Made by a program: the position numbers and the translations under genes. From positions 1 to 12,478 of the forward strand of contig JBEKIF010000098.1 in NCBI GenBank assembly GCA_050011895.1: a stretch of 12,478 nucleotides of DNA, given 5' to 3'. This stretch comes from DATBGO01 sp050011895. Its GTDB lineage: Bacteria > Actinomycetota > Actinomycetes > Streptosporangiales > Streptosporangiaceae. Below the pieces are notes generated by a model. That model saw nothing but the letters and a program-made list of their open reading frames with translations, searched no databases and was not told the DNA's origin. Below, in pieces: positions 7,619-12,478 of this stretch (positions within the stretch are counted from its first letter, which is position 1; every line of letters starts with the position of its first letter).

Positions 7619-7977
7619 GGTTTTGGCTGCCAGACGGCGAGCTCGCCGCACTGCGGCGCCGAAATGACGCTGCGCCATCCGGCCGGCCCCCCGCGCGGCG
7701 CCAGCAGCACCGAGGCGCCGAGCTGGCGCGCGCGTTCGGTGGACTCTTCGATCTGGTCGACCTGGACGTAGGGCAGCCATAGCGGGCGCGCGGTGCCGCA
7801 TTCGACGATGCCGCCGCCGAAACCGCCTCCCAGGCCGAGGGCGAGGTAGGACCCGGACCCGGCCTCGATCAGCTCCTGGCGCCAGCACAAGAGTTTCGCG
7901 TAGAACGCGCTCGCCCGTGCGTGATCACCGGTGTGGAGCTCCAGGTGAACGACGGGCCTGGGACTGGGCATATGCAT
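7615..7977 (-). CDS. VOC (glyoxalase/bleomycin-resistance fold) family protein, 120 aa
   Basis: The single VOC module starts PRPVVHLELHTGDHARASAFYAKLL. This is the usual opening strand plus helix with H-x-E-x-x-x-x-D and FYxxLLxW spacing. It continues through SGSYLALGLGGG, LPYVQVDQIEESTERARQLGA and the terminal strand GELAVWQPKP. Such proteins work as dimers and bind metals or small ligands; the candidate ligands here are His and Glu of the first strand and Glu of the last, but the substrate cannot be told. AAGG five bases before the ATG at 7977 supports that start. The ATG at 7971 and a GTG at 7983 are also in frame, but the GTG would overlap the ribosome-binding site. Its stop overlaps the sigma-factor ATG (ATGA), so the two are translationally coupled, which suggests that the VOC protein acts with, or is sensed by, the sigma factor's pathway. 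Confidence 0.88.
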   Translation of the reverse strand: MHMPSPRPVVHLELHTGDHARASAFYAKLLCWRQELIEAGSGSYLALGLGGGFGGGIVECGTARPLWLPYVQVDQIEESTERARQLGASVLLAPRGGPAGWRSVISAPQCGELAVWQPKP

Positions 7978-8286
7978 AGTCACCTTACTTGTGATCCGCG
8001 CTCTGGCCGGAATCCATCGCCGCCGCAGCAGAATCGGTGACCGAGATCCCGGCCGCGAGGGTGTGCCCAGACCGTCCGGACCAGCTGCTCATTGTCCGTC
8101 ACGGACCGCCGCCCCGGCCGCCATTCAAGCCCGAGCAGCGTGGAGCCTGCGCCAAGCCCAGCTTTCGTGGCGAGCGATGGATTGCGGCCTTTCACCGGAT
8201 CACCACCTCCAGGAGCGGGGACAGGGCCCGCCGGGCGCGTCCGCGGTTCGCGGGCGGCCGGTATCTATTAGGAGGATCTCGCCAGC
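7978..8286. other. divergent intergenic region
   Basis: The gap lies between the minus-strand VOC-sigma operon and the + strand DUF4242 gene. It should hold promoters for both directions, but I could not place a convincing -35/-10 pair. Open frames on both strands here lack ribosome-binding sites and family signatures. An AGGAGG at 8270-8275 serves as the likely ribosome-binding site of the DUF4242 gene. Confidence 0.4.
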
Positions 8287-8475
8287 ATGGCACCGCAAGC
8301 GCAATGGATTCACAGCTTCGTCACCGACGACAAGATCTACTGTCTGTACCTCGCCGACAACGCCGAAACCATCCGCGAGCACGCCCGCCGCGGCGGGTTT
8401 CCCGCAGACCACATCGCGCTCGTCCGAGCGCTGATCGATCCGACGACCGGAGAGACACCTCTCGCGGGCGAATAG
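8287..8475 (+). CDS. short DUF4242 (SCO4226-like) protein lacking the N-terminal part, 62 aa
   Basis: The product matches the second half of the DUF4242 family, whose founding structure is a ferredoxin-like nickel-binding protein from Streptomyces coelicolor (SCO4226). Visible hallmarks are WIHSFVTDDKIYCLYLAD, IREHARRGGFPADHI and the C-terminal ALIDPTTGE. Full members have about 25-30 further residues at the N-terminus (MPxxxIERxx...L), and their aligned Met sits inside the protein. Here an in-frame TAG lies at 8269-8271, only five codons upstream, so that part is absent. AGGAGG at 8270-8275, 11 bases before the ATG, could drive translation of the short form. It is either a 5'-truncated relic or a functional half-size variant. 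A single ferredoxin-like fold would be incomplete without the first strand and helix. Confidence 0.72.
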   Translation: MAPQAQWIHSFVTDDKIYCLYLADNAETIREHARRGGFPADHIALVRALIDPTTGETPLAGE

Positions 8476-8608
8476 CCATCGGTTATGCCGATGTCGACGC
8501 GAGCACACCCTAGGCAGCCGCCAGCACTTCGACCCATCGGCCACGATGCGCGCTGCGCATCATCAAGTCTTCCCAGCACCACCATCCACATGCGACAAGG
8601 AGACCGCC

Positions 8609-8875
8609 ATGCACCCCACCATCAGCTACCATCTGGCCACGGCCCGGGCCGCCGAGCTGCGCAGCCAGGCCCAGCGAGACGCACTGGCCCGCGCCGCCCG
8701 CCACGCGCGAACGCACAAGCTCGAGCATGCCGCACCTAGGCTCGCGGCCGCAGGACGCCGCCTGCTCACCTCCCTGCGCCCCCGCGGCACCTGGCCAGCC
8801 TCCCGCATCGCCGCCTCGCCAACGCCCTACGACGGTCCGAGTGCCACCTGCTACGAGCCCGGAGGGTCGAACTGA
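8609..8875 (+). CDS. small basic hypothetical protein, 88 aa
   Basis: The ATG at 8609 has AAGGAG six bases upstream. The product begins MHPTISYHLATARAAELRSQ and forms a long Ala/Arg-rich helix to about residue 58, then a flexible Pro/Ser-rich tail. Proteins with this opening (MHPTxSYxLAxARxAxL...QAxRxALAR) recur as small uncharacterised genes in actinomycetes. There is no signal peptide or membrane helix. The positive charge could suit nucleic-acid or membrane contact, but that is speculation. It follows the DUF4242 gene by 133 bases on the same strand. Its last 25 bases overlap, tail to tail, the end of the minus-strand GYD relic. Confidence 0.7.
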   Translation: MHPTISYHLATARAAELRSQAQRDALARAARHARTHKLEHAAPRLAAAGRRLLTSLRPRGTWPASRIAASPTPYDGPSATCYEPGGSN

Positions 8876-9356
8876 AGTTTCATCGCTGCAGCACGGTCGA
8901 CCTCCTCTGCCGTGAGCAGTGCGACCATGCGGCTGACCAGCATGCCGCTGGCGCAGCAGACATCGAAACCGCCGCTACCGTCACATTGTCCGGCAGGTCG
9001 CAGATGATGTAGGCATCATCCTGGCCGAGTGCGAAATGAAAGCTCTCCAGAGAGCCGCCGGCCTCGGCCAGGAGCTTGCGCGACGCTTCCATACGGGCCG
9101 TGCCACCCTTGGCGGTCAAGCCCTTGAGGCCCGCGCATCCAGCCCCAGGACCACCTTGATCTGCGCCAGCGGGACGCCGATCTGGCGCAGCGACGCCACC
9201 AGGCGCGCCTGGTACAGCTGCCCGCAGGCATACCAGCGGTAGCCAGAGTCCAGGTCGACGCGCAGGTGGCAGCACTCCCAGCTCGTCGTACAGGCGCAGC
9301 GCCTTCGGTGACAGCCGCGACAGCCGGGCGAACTCCCCGATGCCCATCAGGCCCAT
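8851..9356 (-). pseudogene. chimeric relic: MerR helix-turn-helix joined to GYD domain
   Basis: From the ATG at 9356 the frame reads MGLMGIGEFARLSRLSPKAL, then RLYDELGVLPPAR, a MerR-family DNA-binding N-terminus. One frameshift near 9265 is needed to continue with VDLDSGYRWYACGQLYQARL and GVPLAQIKVVLGL, the rest of the MerR winged helix, which ends in TGA at 9116. From about 9134, back in the first frame, the text is AGLKGLTAKGGTARMEASRK, then GGSLESFHFALGQDDAYIIC and DLPDNVTVAAVSM: a GYD domain lacking its first ten or so residues. A further shift near 8960 gives the GYD end (RMVALLTAEEVDRAA, finishing FDPPGS with TAG at 8851). So three frames carry two unrelated domains. I read this as a deletion that fused neighbouring MerR and GYD genes, followed by decay. 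Sequencing indels could explain the shifts but not the join. Confidence 0.8.
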
Positions 9357-9389
9357 GACAGCTCCCTCGATCCGGGCGGTGCCCGGCCG

Positions 9390-9914
9390 TCACAACTGTG
9401 CAGCTTCCCCCAGGGTCAAGGTCAACAGCGCTGCCGCGCGCCTTGCACGCTGAAATGGGTCGAGCAATTCGTTCCCGGCCAGATCGGCGCCAAGTACGTC
9501 CCCCCACCTCTCGCTCGGCTTCGCGACCCTCGATGACCTCAAGATCCTCGAAGCTGAGCCGTTTGACCCCTTCCCGATCCATCCCGCCAGCATCGCGGTC
9601 TACCATCGCAGCTCGGTCCCCCGCCGGTGCCGCTGCCGCACCAGCGGGGCGCAATCGCCCTACAGCGTCGCGGAGATCGCCGGATGCCTGGCCCCTGGGC
9701 TGCCTGGATGGTCATGAAGCGACGATCGCCAAGTCGGGGTCGCGGTTGTCGATCAGCGACATCAGCGGCCCAGCACCGCGGGTCGCCGGATAGGCCGATG
9801 CCGTCGGGATTGGCGGTCGCCAGGAGGGCTTAGACAGGGTCATGGTCAGGGTCCGCTTCCTGTGCTCACCGCCGCACGGCCGGACTTGTGCTGCTCTTGT
9901 GTCAGCCCGTGCGG
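9390..9914 (-). other. unassigned stretch, possibly a degenerate minus-strand gene
   Basis: No intact gene is recognised. On the minus strand, one frame from the ATG at 9843 reads MTLSKPSWRPPIPTASAYPA and MSLIDNRDPDLAIVAS before a stop at 9712. A second frame reads VKRLSFEDLEVIEGREAERE around 9525-9590. A third reads ADLAGNELLDPFQRARRAAA and ends LTLGEAAQL with TGA at 9390, 33 bases before the MerR relic. The pieces look protein-like in sequence order, as if one gene had been broken by two frameshifts, but I cannot name any family. AGGAAG lies 11 bases upstream of the 9843 ATG. Confidence 0.3.
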
Positions 9915-10337
9915 TCACACCGCGACCACTGTTACTGCGTCCATCTCTGCTGTCAGCGCCCGGAGATCGCGAGGGTCGCTAGTGAGGATGCGCACCCGCT
10001 GGCCGAGTCCGCTGGCCGTCGCCGCGACGATGGCGTCGACGGTGTCGGCCCGGCCCGTCCGTCCGAGCAACTCCCCTGCGGCTCTGCCCAGCTCGGGCGT
10101 GACAGGCCGCTGAACAACGCTCTTCAGCAGGCTGTGCACGCGGGCGTCTCGCGGGCCGCCTCGCAGTGATTCGGCAAGCGTGACCGCGCTGACATGTACG
10201 CTCGCGCCCAGACGCTCGGCAAGGATCAGTTCGGCGCGAACCCGCGCGGAACCGGCCGCAGCGGCACTGAGCCCCTCAGAGTCGAGAAGAACGGCGTCCG
10301 GCAGGATCAGCTGCCTCCACTCCCGGCGCCGAGCCAT
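9915..10337 (-). CDS. vapC: PIN-domain toxin, VapC family, 140 aa
   Basis: This is a probable PIN-fold RNase and the toxin of a type II module. The acidic residues expected in the active site are visible: D19 in VLLDSEGLSA, E56 in VTLAESLRG, D98/D101 in RADTVDAIVAATA, and D121 in ILTSDPRDLRAL, in the order and spacing of the PIN family. The length is typical. The ATG at 10337 lies 31 bases inside the antitoxin gene, and GGAGG sits 10 bases upstream of it. No other good start codon lies in frame before D19, so the overlap is real and implies coupled translation. The toxin follows its antitoxin, the usual order. VapC enzymes often cleave tRNA, but the target here cannot be deduced. All catalytic acids are kept, so the gene looks functional. 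Confidence 0.88.
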   Translation of the reverse strand: MARRREWRQLILPDAVLLDSEGLSAAAAGSARVRAELILAERLGASVHVSAVTLAESLRGGPRDARVHSLLKSVVQRPVTPELGRAAGELLGRTGRADTVDAIVAATASGLGQRVRILTSDPRDLRALTAEMDAVTVVAV

Positions 10338-10549
10338 TCGCTACTGACCTCCTCCAGCACGCTCGCCGGGACAGGCCCGTACTCGTTGTCCTGTGCCGCC
10401 AGCCAGGCCCGCAGGGCGCCTCGCCGCTCCTCGGCCTCAAGCGCCTCAGCGACATAACCGGACAGGCCCCGGGCGCCGACCCGGCCACGGATCCTCTCCA
10501 GCAGCCCGGCCGGAAGCGTGACAGACACTTTCGCGTACTCGGCAACCAT
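10307..10549 (-). CDS. ribbon-helix-helix antitoxin, 80 aa
   Basis: This is the partner of the PIN toxin. The N-terminus carries a ribbon-helix-helix DNA-binding motif: strand KVSVTLPAGLLERIRGRVG at about residues 7-25, then LSGYVAEALEAEERR at about 29-43. The C-terminal half (AWLAAQDNEYGPVPASVLEE) would be the toxin-binding tail, as in VapB-type antitoxins. Its end overlaps the toxin start by 31 bases. The ATG at 10549 has no normally spaced Shine-Dalgarno sequence; a promoter placed seven bases upstream suggests a leaderless message. As an RHH protein it likely represses its own promoter, alone or together with the toxin. Confidence 0.86.
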   Translation of the reverse strand: MVAEYAKVSVTLPAGLLERIRGRVGARGLSGYVAEALEAEERRGALRAWLAAQDNEYGPVPASVLEEVSSEWLGAGSGGS

Positions 10550-10556
10550 GACCTTA

Positions 10557-10586
10557 ATCGTACCGCCAGTAGGATTACATCTGCAA
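10557..10586 (-). promoter_or_regulatory. promoter of the antitoxin-toxin operon, leaderless
   Basis: On the minus strand TTGCAG (10586-10581) and TACGAT (10562-10557) are separated by 18 bases, close to the housekeeping sigma consensus for actinomycetes (TTGAC and TANNNT). Seven bases lie between the -10 box and the ATG, so transcription should start at or next to the start codon. Leaderless messages are common in these bacteria. No start site can be confirmed from sequence alone. Confidence 0.5.
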
Positions 10587-11134
10587 GTTGCCGCGTGGCG
10601 ACCCTCCCGCCATCACAGCAGATTGCCGGCTCACCCGGACTGTTACGGACGCAACCCTGACGGCTGCCCGCGCAAAGGCAGCGGTGAGGGTGGTCGAAGT
10701 GGCCGCAGTTCGCTGCGGTGTCGCCCGGTATGCCCGCTCGCAGATAGTCGATGTGCCCGCCGACTCGCCGGGTGCAGGCGAGTGCGCGGGTGACACCGAG
10801 GGCAGCCGGGCATTACCGGGATTCCCGGACGGCGCTCCATAACACCTGGCCGACAGTCATCATGACGACGCACTCCGCCGGCCAGCCGGGCCCCGCAAGC
10901 CCTCAAACCGCGCCCGCAGCCGCCCAGTCAGCCTCTGTTGCTGACCCTCCGCTTCACTGCCGCTCGGTCATCCTGCCGCACGCAGCGGCGGGACTCGCAC
11001 AAGGAAAAAAGATAGCCCTCTTGCCTGCAATAACATCAGGGAAGACAGGGATCCCAGGCTGCTGCCAAACGCGCCCTAAGCACAAGATCCCCACAAAGGC
11101 CCACAAGCTATTGCTGGCTGGAGTCATAAACCCG
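10587..11134. other. gene-poor region left of the tRNA fragment
   Basis: Open frames exist, for example + strand 10588-10842 from a TTG, but none has a ribosome-binding site, start or family signature that convinces me. From about 10990 the DNA is less GC-rich (AAGGAAAAAAGATAG at 11000-11014). The right end holds the CCCACA repeats described separately. Confidence 0.45.
11081..11107 (-). repeat. CACAAG/CCCACA repeats, candidate integrase arm sites (left)
   Basis: Two CCCACA hexamers at 11090-11095 and 11100-11105 are 10 bases apart, and a degenerate copy (CACAAG) starts at 11081. On the minus strand they read TTGTGGG or similar. They lie 28-54 bases from the tRNA fragment and mirror, in inverse orientation, the TGTGGG copies on its other side. 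Helical-turn spacing near an att-like core suits arm-type sites of a tyrosine recombinase. This role is inferred. Confidence 0.4.
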
Positions 11135-11177
11135 TGGTCAGGGGCGGGGTCGAACCGCCGACCTTCCGCTTTTCAGG
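11135..11177 (-). tRNA. orphan 3' half of tRNA-Phe(GAA), putative att core
   Basis: Read on the minus strand from 11177, the sequence gives CCTGAAAAGCGGAAGG: an anticodon loop with GAA and the 3' strand of the anticodon stem. A complete T arm follows (GGCGG stem, TTCGACC loop, CCGCC), then the acceptor 3' strand CCTGACC and discriminator A at 11135. CCA is not encoded, as is frequent in Streptomyces. The 5' half is missing. The bases before the loop (ACAGAACC) cannot pair with GCGGA, and no GGTCAGG acceptor strand, D arm or 5' stem is present. It therefore cannot make a working tRNA. A tRNA 3' half starting at the anticodon loop is the classic attachment-site identity segment of integrative elements and phages using tyrosine recombinases. 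Confidence 0.8.
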
Positions 11178-11600
11178 GGTTCTGTCACCCCCGAGACCAT
11201 AGTCCGGAGAGCATTCAAAAGCCCAGCTCACACGCATTGTCGCTGGTCAGCTGGTCTAACAGCCATCATAGCGACAGTGCCGCCGAGTACCGCATAGTTC
11301 CGTTTCGTCTGTGGGCTTTCTGTGGGGGCCTTCGCCCGACCGCGGACTTGTGGGGGAATTGTGGGCCTCGTGGTTGCATGCGGCCGGGCGCAGACAGGTC
11401 TAGGATCCACCTGCCAGACGGCTGACCGCCCTGCGGGTGCGGTGACGTATCGTGACAGGCCGACTGTCGCATGTGGAGTCAGCGCCACCGCATAACGCCA
11501 AATGGGGACGGCCGATTCATATGTCAATTAGGCGCAAGCCTTCGTGCAGATTGTCAGTTCTGCGCGGATGCGCGCTTGTATCTGAGCGCTGGCCGGTTTG
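11178..11600. other. non-coding region right of the tRNA fragment
   Basis: No gene is supported. A short hairpin, GGGGT (11176-11180) with ACCCC (11187-11191), abuts the tRNA fragment. Four TGTGGG copies lie at 11310-11365. A frame running through here and across the tRNA fragment contains SGAGSNRRPSAF, the familiar spurious translation of a tRNA 3' half, so it is not a gene. The tail of the broken TetR frame runs to 11528. Confidence 0.5.
11310..11365 (+). repeat. four TGTGGG repeats, candidate integrase arm sites (right)
   Basis: TGTGGG occurs at 11310-11315, 11321-11326, 11349-11354 and 11360-11365. These form two pairs, each with 11-base spacing; the pairs are 39 bases apart. Several copies are preceded by C or T and followed by C or G. 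Paired, same-face spacing beside an att-like tRNA fragment suggests binding sites for an integrase N-terminal domain or excisionase. The function is inferred. Confidence 0.42.
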
Positions 11601-12130
11601 TCAGCTGGGCCGCAGCAGCGTGGCGGCGAGGCTGTCGGACAGCCACTGCGCGAGCGCGGCGGGGGTCCAGCCGCGCTGGGTGACGAGCAGGTGGTACGGA
11701 GCTGGGCCTCGTTCGCCAGTAGTTCCGCGGCCTCCGGATCGCCATCGGCGGCGGCGTACAGGACCGCGCCGATCGGGGCCACCCGGGCGGCGATGTCGAC
11801 CACCATGTTCACCCACAGGGCCAGCGCCCGGCGGGGATCGCGTTCGGCCTGGATTGCCCTGATGGCCGGCCGGTCCGCCAGGGCGACCGGCTCGTCATCG
11901 GCGACGATGGCCCACTCCAGGGCCAGCTTGAGCAGCACGACCTTGCCCCCCACCGCGTTGAAGACGGTGCGCCGGCTGACGTGCGCCGCCTCGGCGATCG
12001 CGTCGATCGTGGTGGCGGCGTAGCCCTGGGCGAGAAACAGGTCGCGGGCCGCGGTGACGATAGCCCGGCGGGTGCGGCGGGCCTGCTCGTCGCGGACCTC
12101 GGATACATAGCGCCGGGCCGGCTGGCTCAC
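11601..12130 (-). pseudogene. TetR-family regulator with internal deletion and frameshift
   Basis: From the GTG at 12130 the product reads MSQPARRYVSEVRDEQARRT, then a clear TetR DNA-binding domain: AIVTAARDLFLAQGYAATTI, DAIAEAAHVSRRTVFNAVGG and KVVLLKLALEWA (about residues 23-70). The ligand-binding domain proceeds to AAELLANEAQLR (about 143). At about 11700 the text jumps into another frame, YHLLVTQRGWTPAALAQWLS ending LLRPS with TGA at 11601, which is the usual C-terminus of this family. By family length some 45 residues between the two parts are missing. In the original frame translation instead continues to 11528 with unrelated residues (SPSAAGPPPRSRSGC). The helix-turn-helix could still be made, but the ligand and dimer domain would be damaged. 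It diverges from an oxidoreductase gene it once probably controlled. No strong ribosome-binding site supports the GTG. Confidence 0.78.
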
Positions 12131-12181
12131 CGGGCGTCAGCAGTTCGCATCTTGACGGCTCCCGCAAGTTCGTTGCACGAT

Positions 12182-12200
12182 TGATGTAATTAAAGCATCA
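12182..12200. promoter_or_regulatory. palindrome in the divergent promoter region, candidate TetR operator
   Basis: TGATG (12182-12186) and CATCA (12196-12200) form a perfect inverted repeat with a nine-base AT-rich spacer, in a locally AT-rich stretch between the divergent TetR and oxidoreductase genes. TTGATG (12181-12186) and TATATC (12205-12210), 18 bases apart, could serve as -35 and -10 for the rightward gene, so a bound repressor would block it. On the minus strand TATACT (12208-12203) is a good -10 for the TetR gene. The assignment rests on position and symmetry only. Confidence 0.42.
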
Positions 12201-12249
12201 TCAGTATATCGAATTGGGTTGTCATAATGCGACGAACGGGGTGGTCATC

Positions 12250-12478
12250 GTGCGAGTAGCCGTCATCGGGCTGGGTCCCGCCGGCCTGCTCATGGGCGCC
12301 GGGCTGGCGCGCCGCGGTCACGAGGTGGTCGCGGTGGAGCGCGATCGAGGGCCCGTGGCCGACGGCAGCTGGCCGCGCCACGGCGTCATGCAGTTCCACC
12401 ACGCCCACGCCTTCCGGCATCAGGTCGTGCAAGTGCTGGAGCAGGAACTTCCGCACGCGCTGCCACGGTGGCTGGCCG
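12250..12478 (+). CDS. FAD-dependent oxidoreductase/monooxygenase, 3' end cut by window edge
   Basis: The first 76 residues begin VRVAVIGLGPAGLLMGAGLA, a Rossmann-type FAD-binding motif (GxGPAG) after a hydrophobic strand. RRGHEVVAVERD follows, the second strand ending in the acidic residues that bind the ADP-ribose of FAD. Then comes SWPRHGVMQFHHAHAFRHQV, where aromatic-ring monooxygenases of the PHBH class and halogenase-like relatives have a similar R-H-G-V-x-Q-x-H pattern. The GTG at 12250 is preferred because GGGGTGG lies five bases upstream; a GTG at 12241 is also in frame. An ATG at 12227 runs into a stop. The substrate cannot be deduced. It diverges from the broken TetR gene, a common arrangement for inducible oxidoreductases. 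Confidence 0.85.
   Translation, partial: MRVAVIGLGPAGLLMGAGLARRGHEVVAVERDRGPVADGSWPRHGVMQFHHAHAFRHQVVQVLEQELPHALPRWLA

Noticed and set aside
7619..7888. upstream extension of the sigma-factor frame by 90 codons
   Set aside because: It overlaps the VOC gene in another frame, is Arg/Pro-rich, and the ATGA overlap at 7615-7618 fits the normal start.
7980..8195. minus-strand open frame upstream of the VOC gene
   Set aside because: It has no ribosome-binding site, no family signature, and sits in the divergent promoter region.
10588..10842. + strand open frame starting at TTG
   Set aside because: It has no Shine-Dalgarno sequence, the residue mix is low-complexity, and it lies between promoter-like and att-like DNA; likely chance in GC-rich sequence.
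11135..11220. complete tRNA gene on the minus strand
   Set aside because: The 5' acceptor strand, D arm and 5' anticodon stem are absent, and the bases upstream of the anticodon loop do not pair; only the 3' half is present.
11310..11365. possible CRISPR-like repeat array from the TGTGGG copies
   Set aside because: The repeats are only six bases with 5- and 23-base gaps; they suit protein-binding sites, not a CRISPR array, and no cas genes are present.
10751..11425. 224-codon + strand open frame across the tRNA fragment
   Set aside because: It contains SGAGSNRRPSAF, the typical spurious translation through a tRNA 3' half, and it has no ribosome-binding site or family signature.

Overview
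The window is GC-rich DNA from an actinomycete. Supporting signs are the strong G/C bias at third codon positions, GTG starts, a Streptomyces-type tRNA-Phe 3' half without an encoded CCA, and protein families typical of Streptomyces and its relatives. I cannot name the species from sequence alone. It reads as an accessory, heavily rearranged region: a few intact genes or small operons lie among broken genes (a transposase, a MoxR scrap, an ABC-2 permease scrap, a MerR/GYD chimera and a TetR gene with an internal deletion).

Left part (1-3900): the C-terminal ~758 residues of an FtsX-type ABC transporter permease on the + strand. A 389-base gap with no firm gene follows, then two minus-strand genes: an unrecognised 132-residue protein and a small secreted protein with a clear signal peptide and two cysteines.

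Middle-left (3900-6530): a decayed IS1634-family transposase on the + strand, with frameshifts and a large internal deletion. It is cut off and abuts a short stretch resembling a MoxR ATPase sensor motif. Next comes a minus-strand, translationally coupled pair (DUF6247 protein plus a RelE/ParE-like protein), probably a toxin-antitoxin module. An isolated internal fragment of an ABC-2 permease follows.

Middle-right (6530-8880): a minus-strand operon in which a VOC (glyoxalase-fold) gene overlaps by four bases an ECF sigma factor carrying its own C-terminal SnoaL-like domain. On the + strand lie a short DUF4242 protein lacking the usual N-terminal part and a small basic hypothetical protein.

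Right part (8850-12478): a minus-strand relic in which a MerR helix-turn-helix segment is joined to a GYD-domain segment, in three reading frames. It is preceded by an unrecognised degenerate stretch. A RHH antitoxin/PIN toxin (VapC-type) pair follows, with a promoter placed so that the antitoxin mRNA would be leaderless. At 11135-11177 there is an orphan 3' half of tRNA-Phe, flanked on both sides by TGTGGG repeats, which I read as a recombination (att) site of an integrative element. Beyond it a TetR gene with an internal deletion diverges from the start of an FAD-dependent oxidoreductase that runs off the window, with a palindromic candidate operator between them.

No single new multi-gene system is evident. 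The most informative signals are the att-like site with its repeats, the two toxin-antitoxin-like modules, the VOC-sigma coupling and the chimeric relics.
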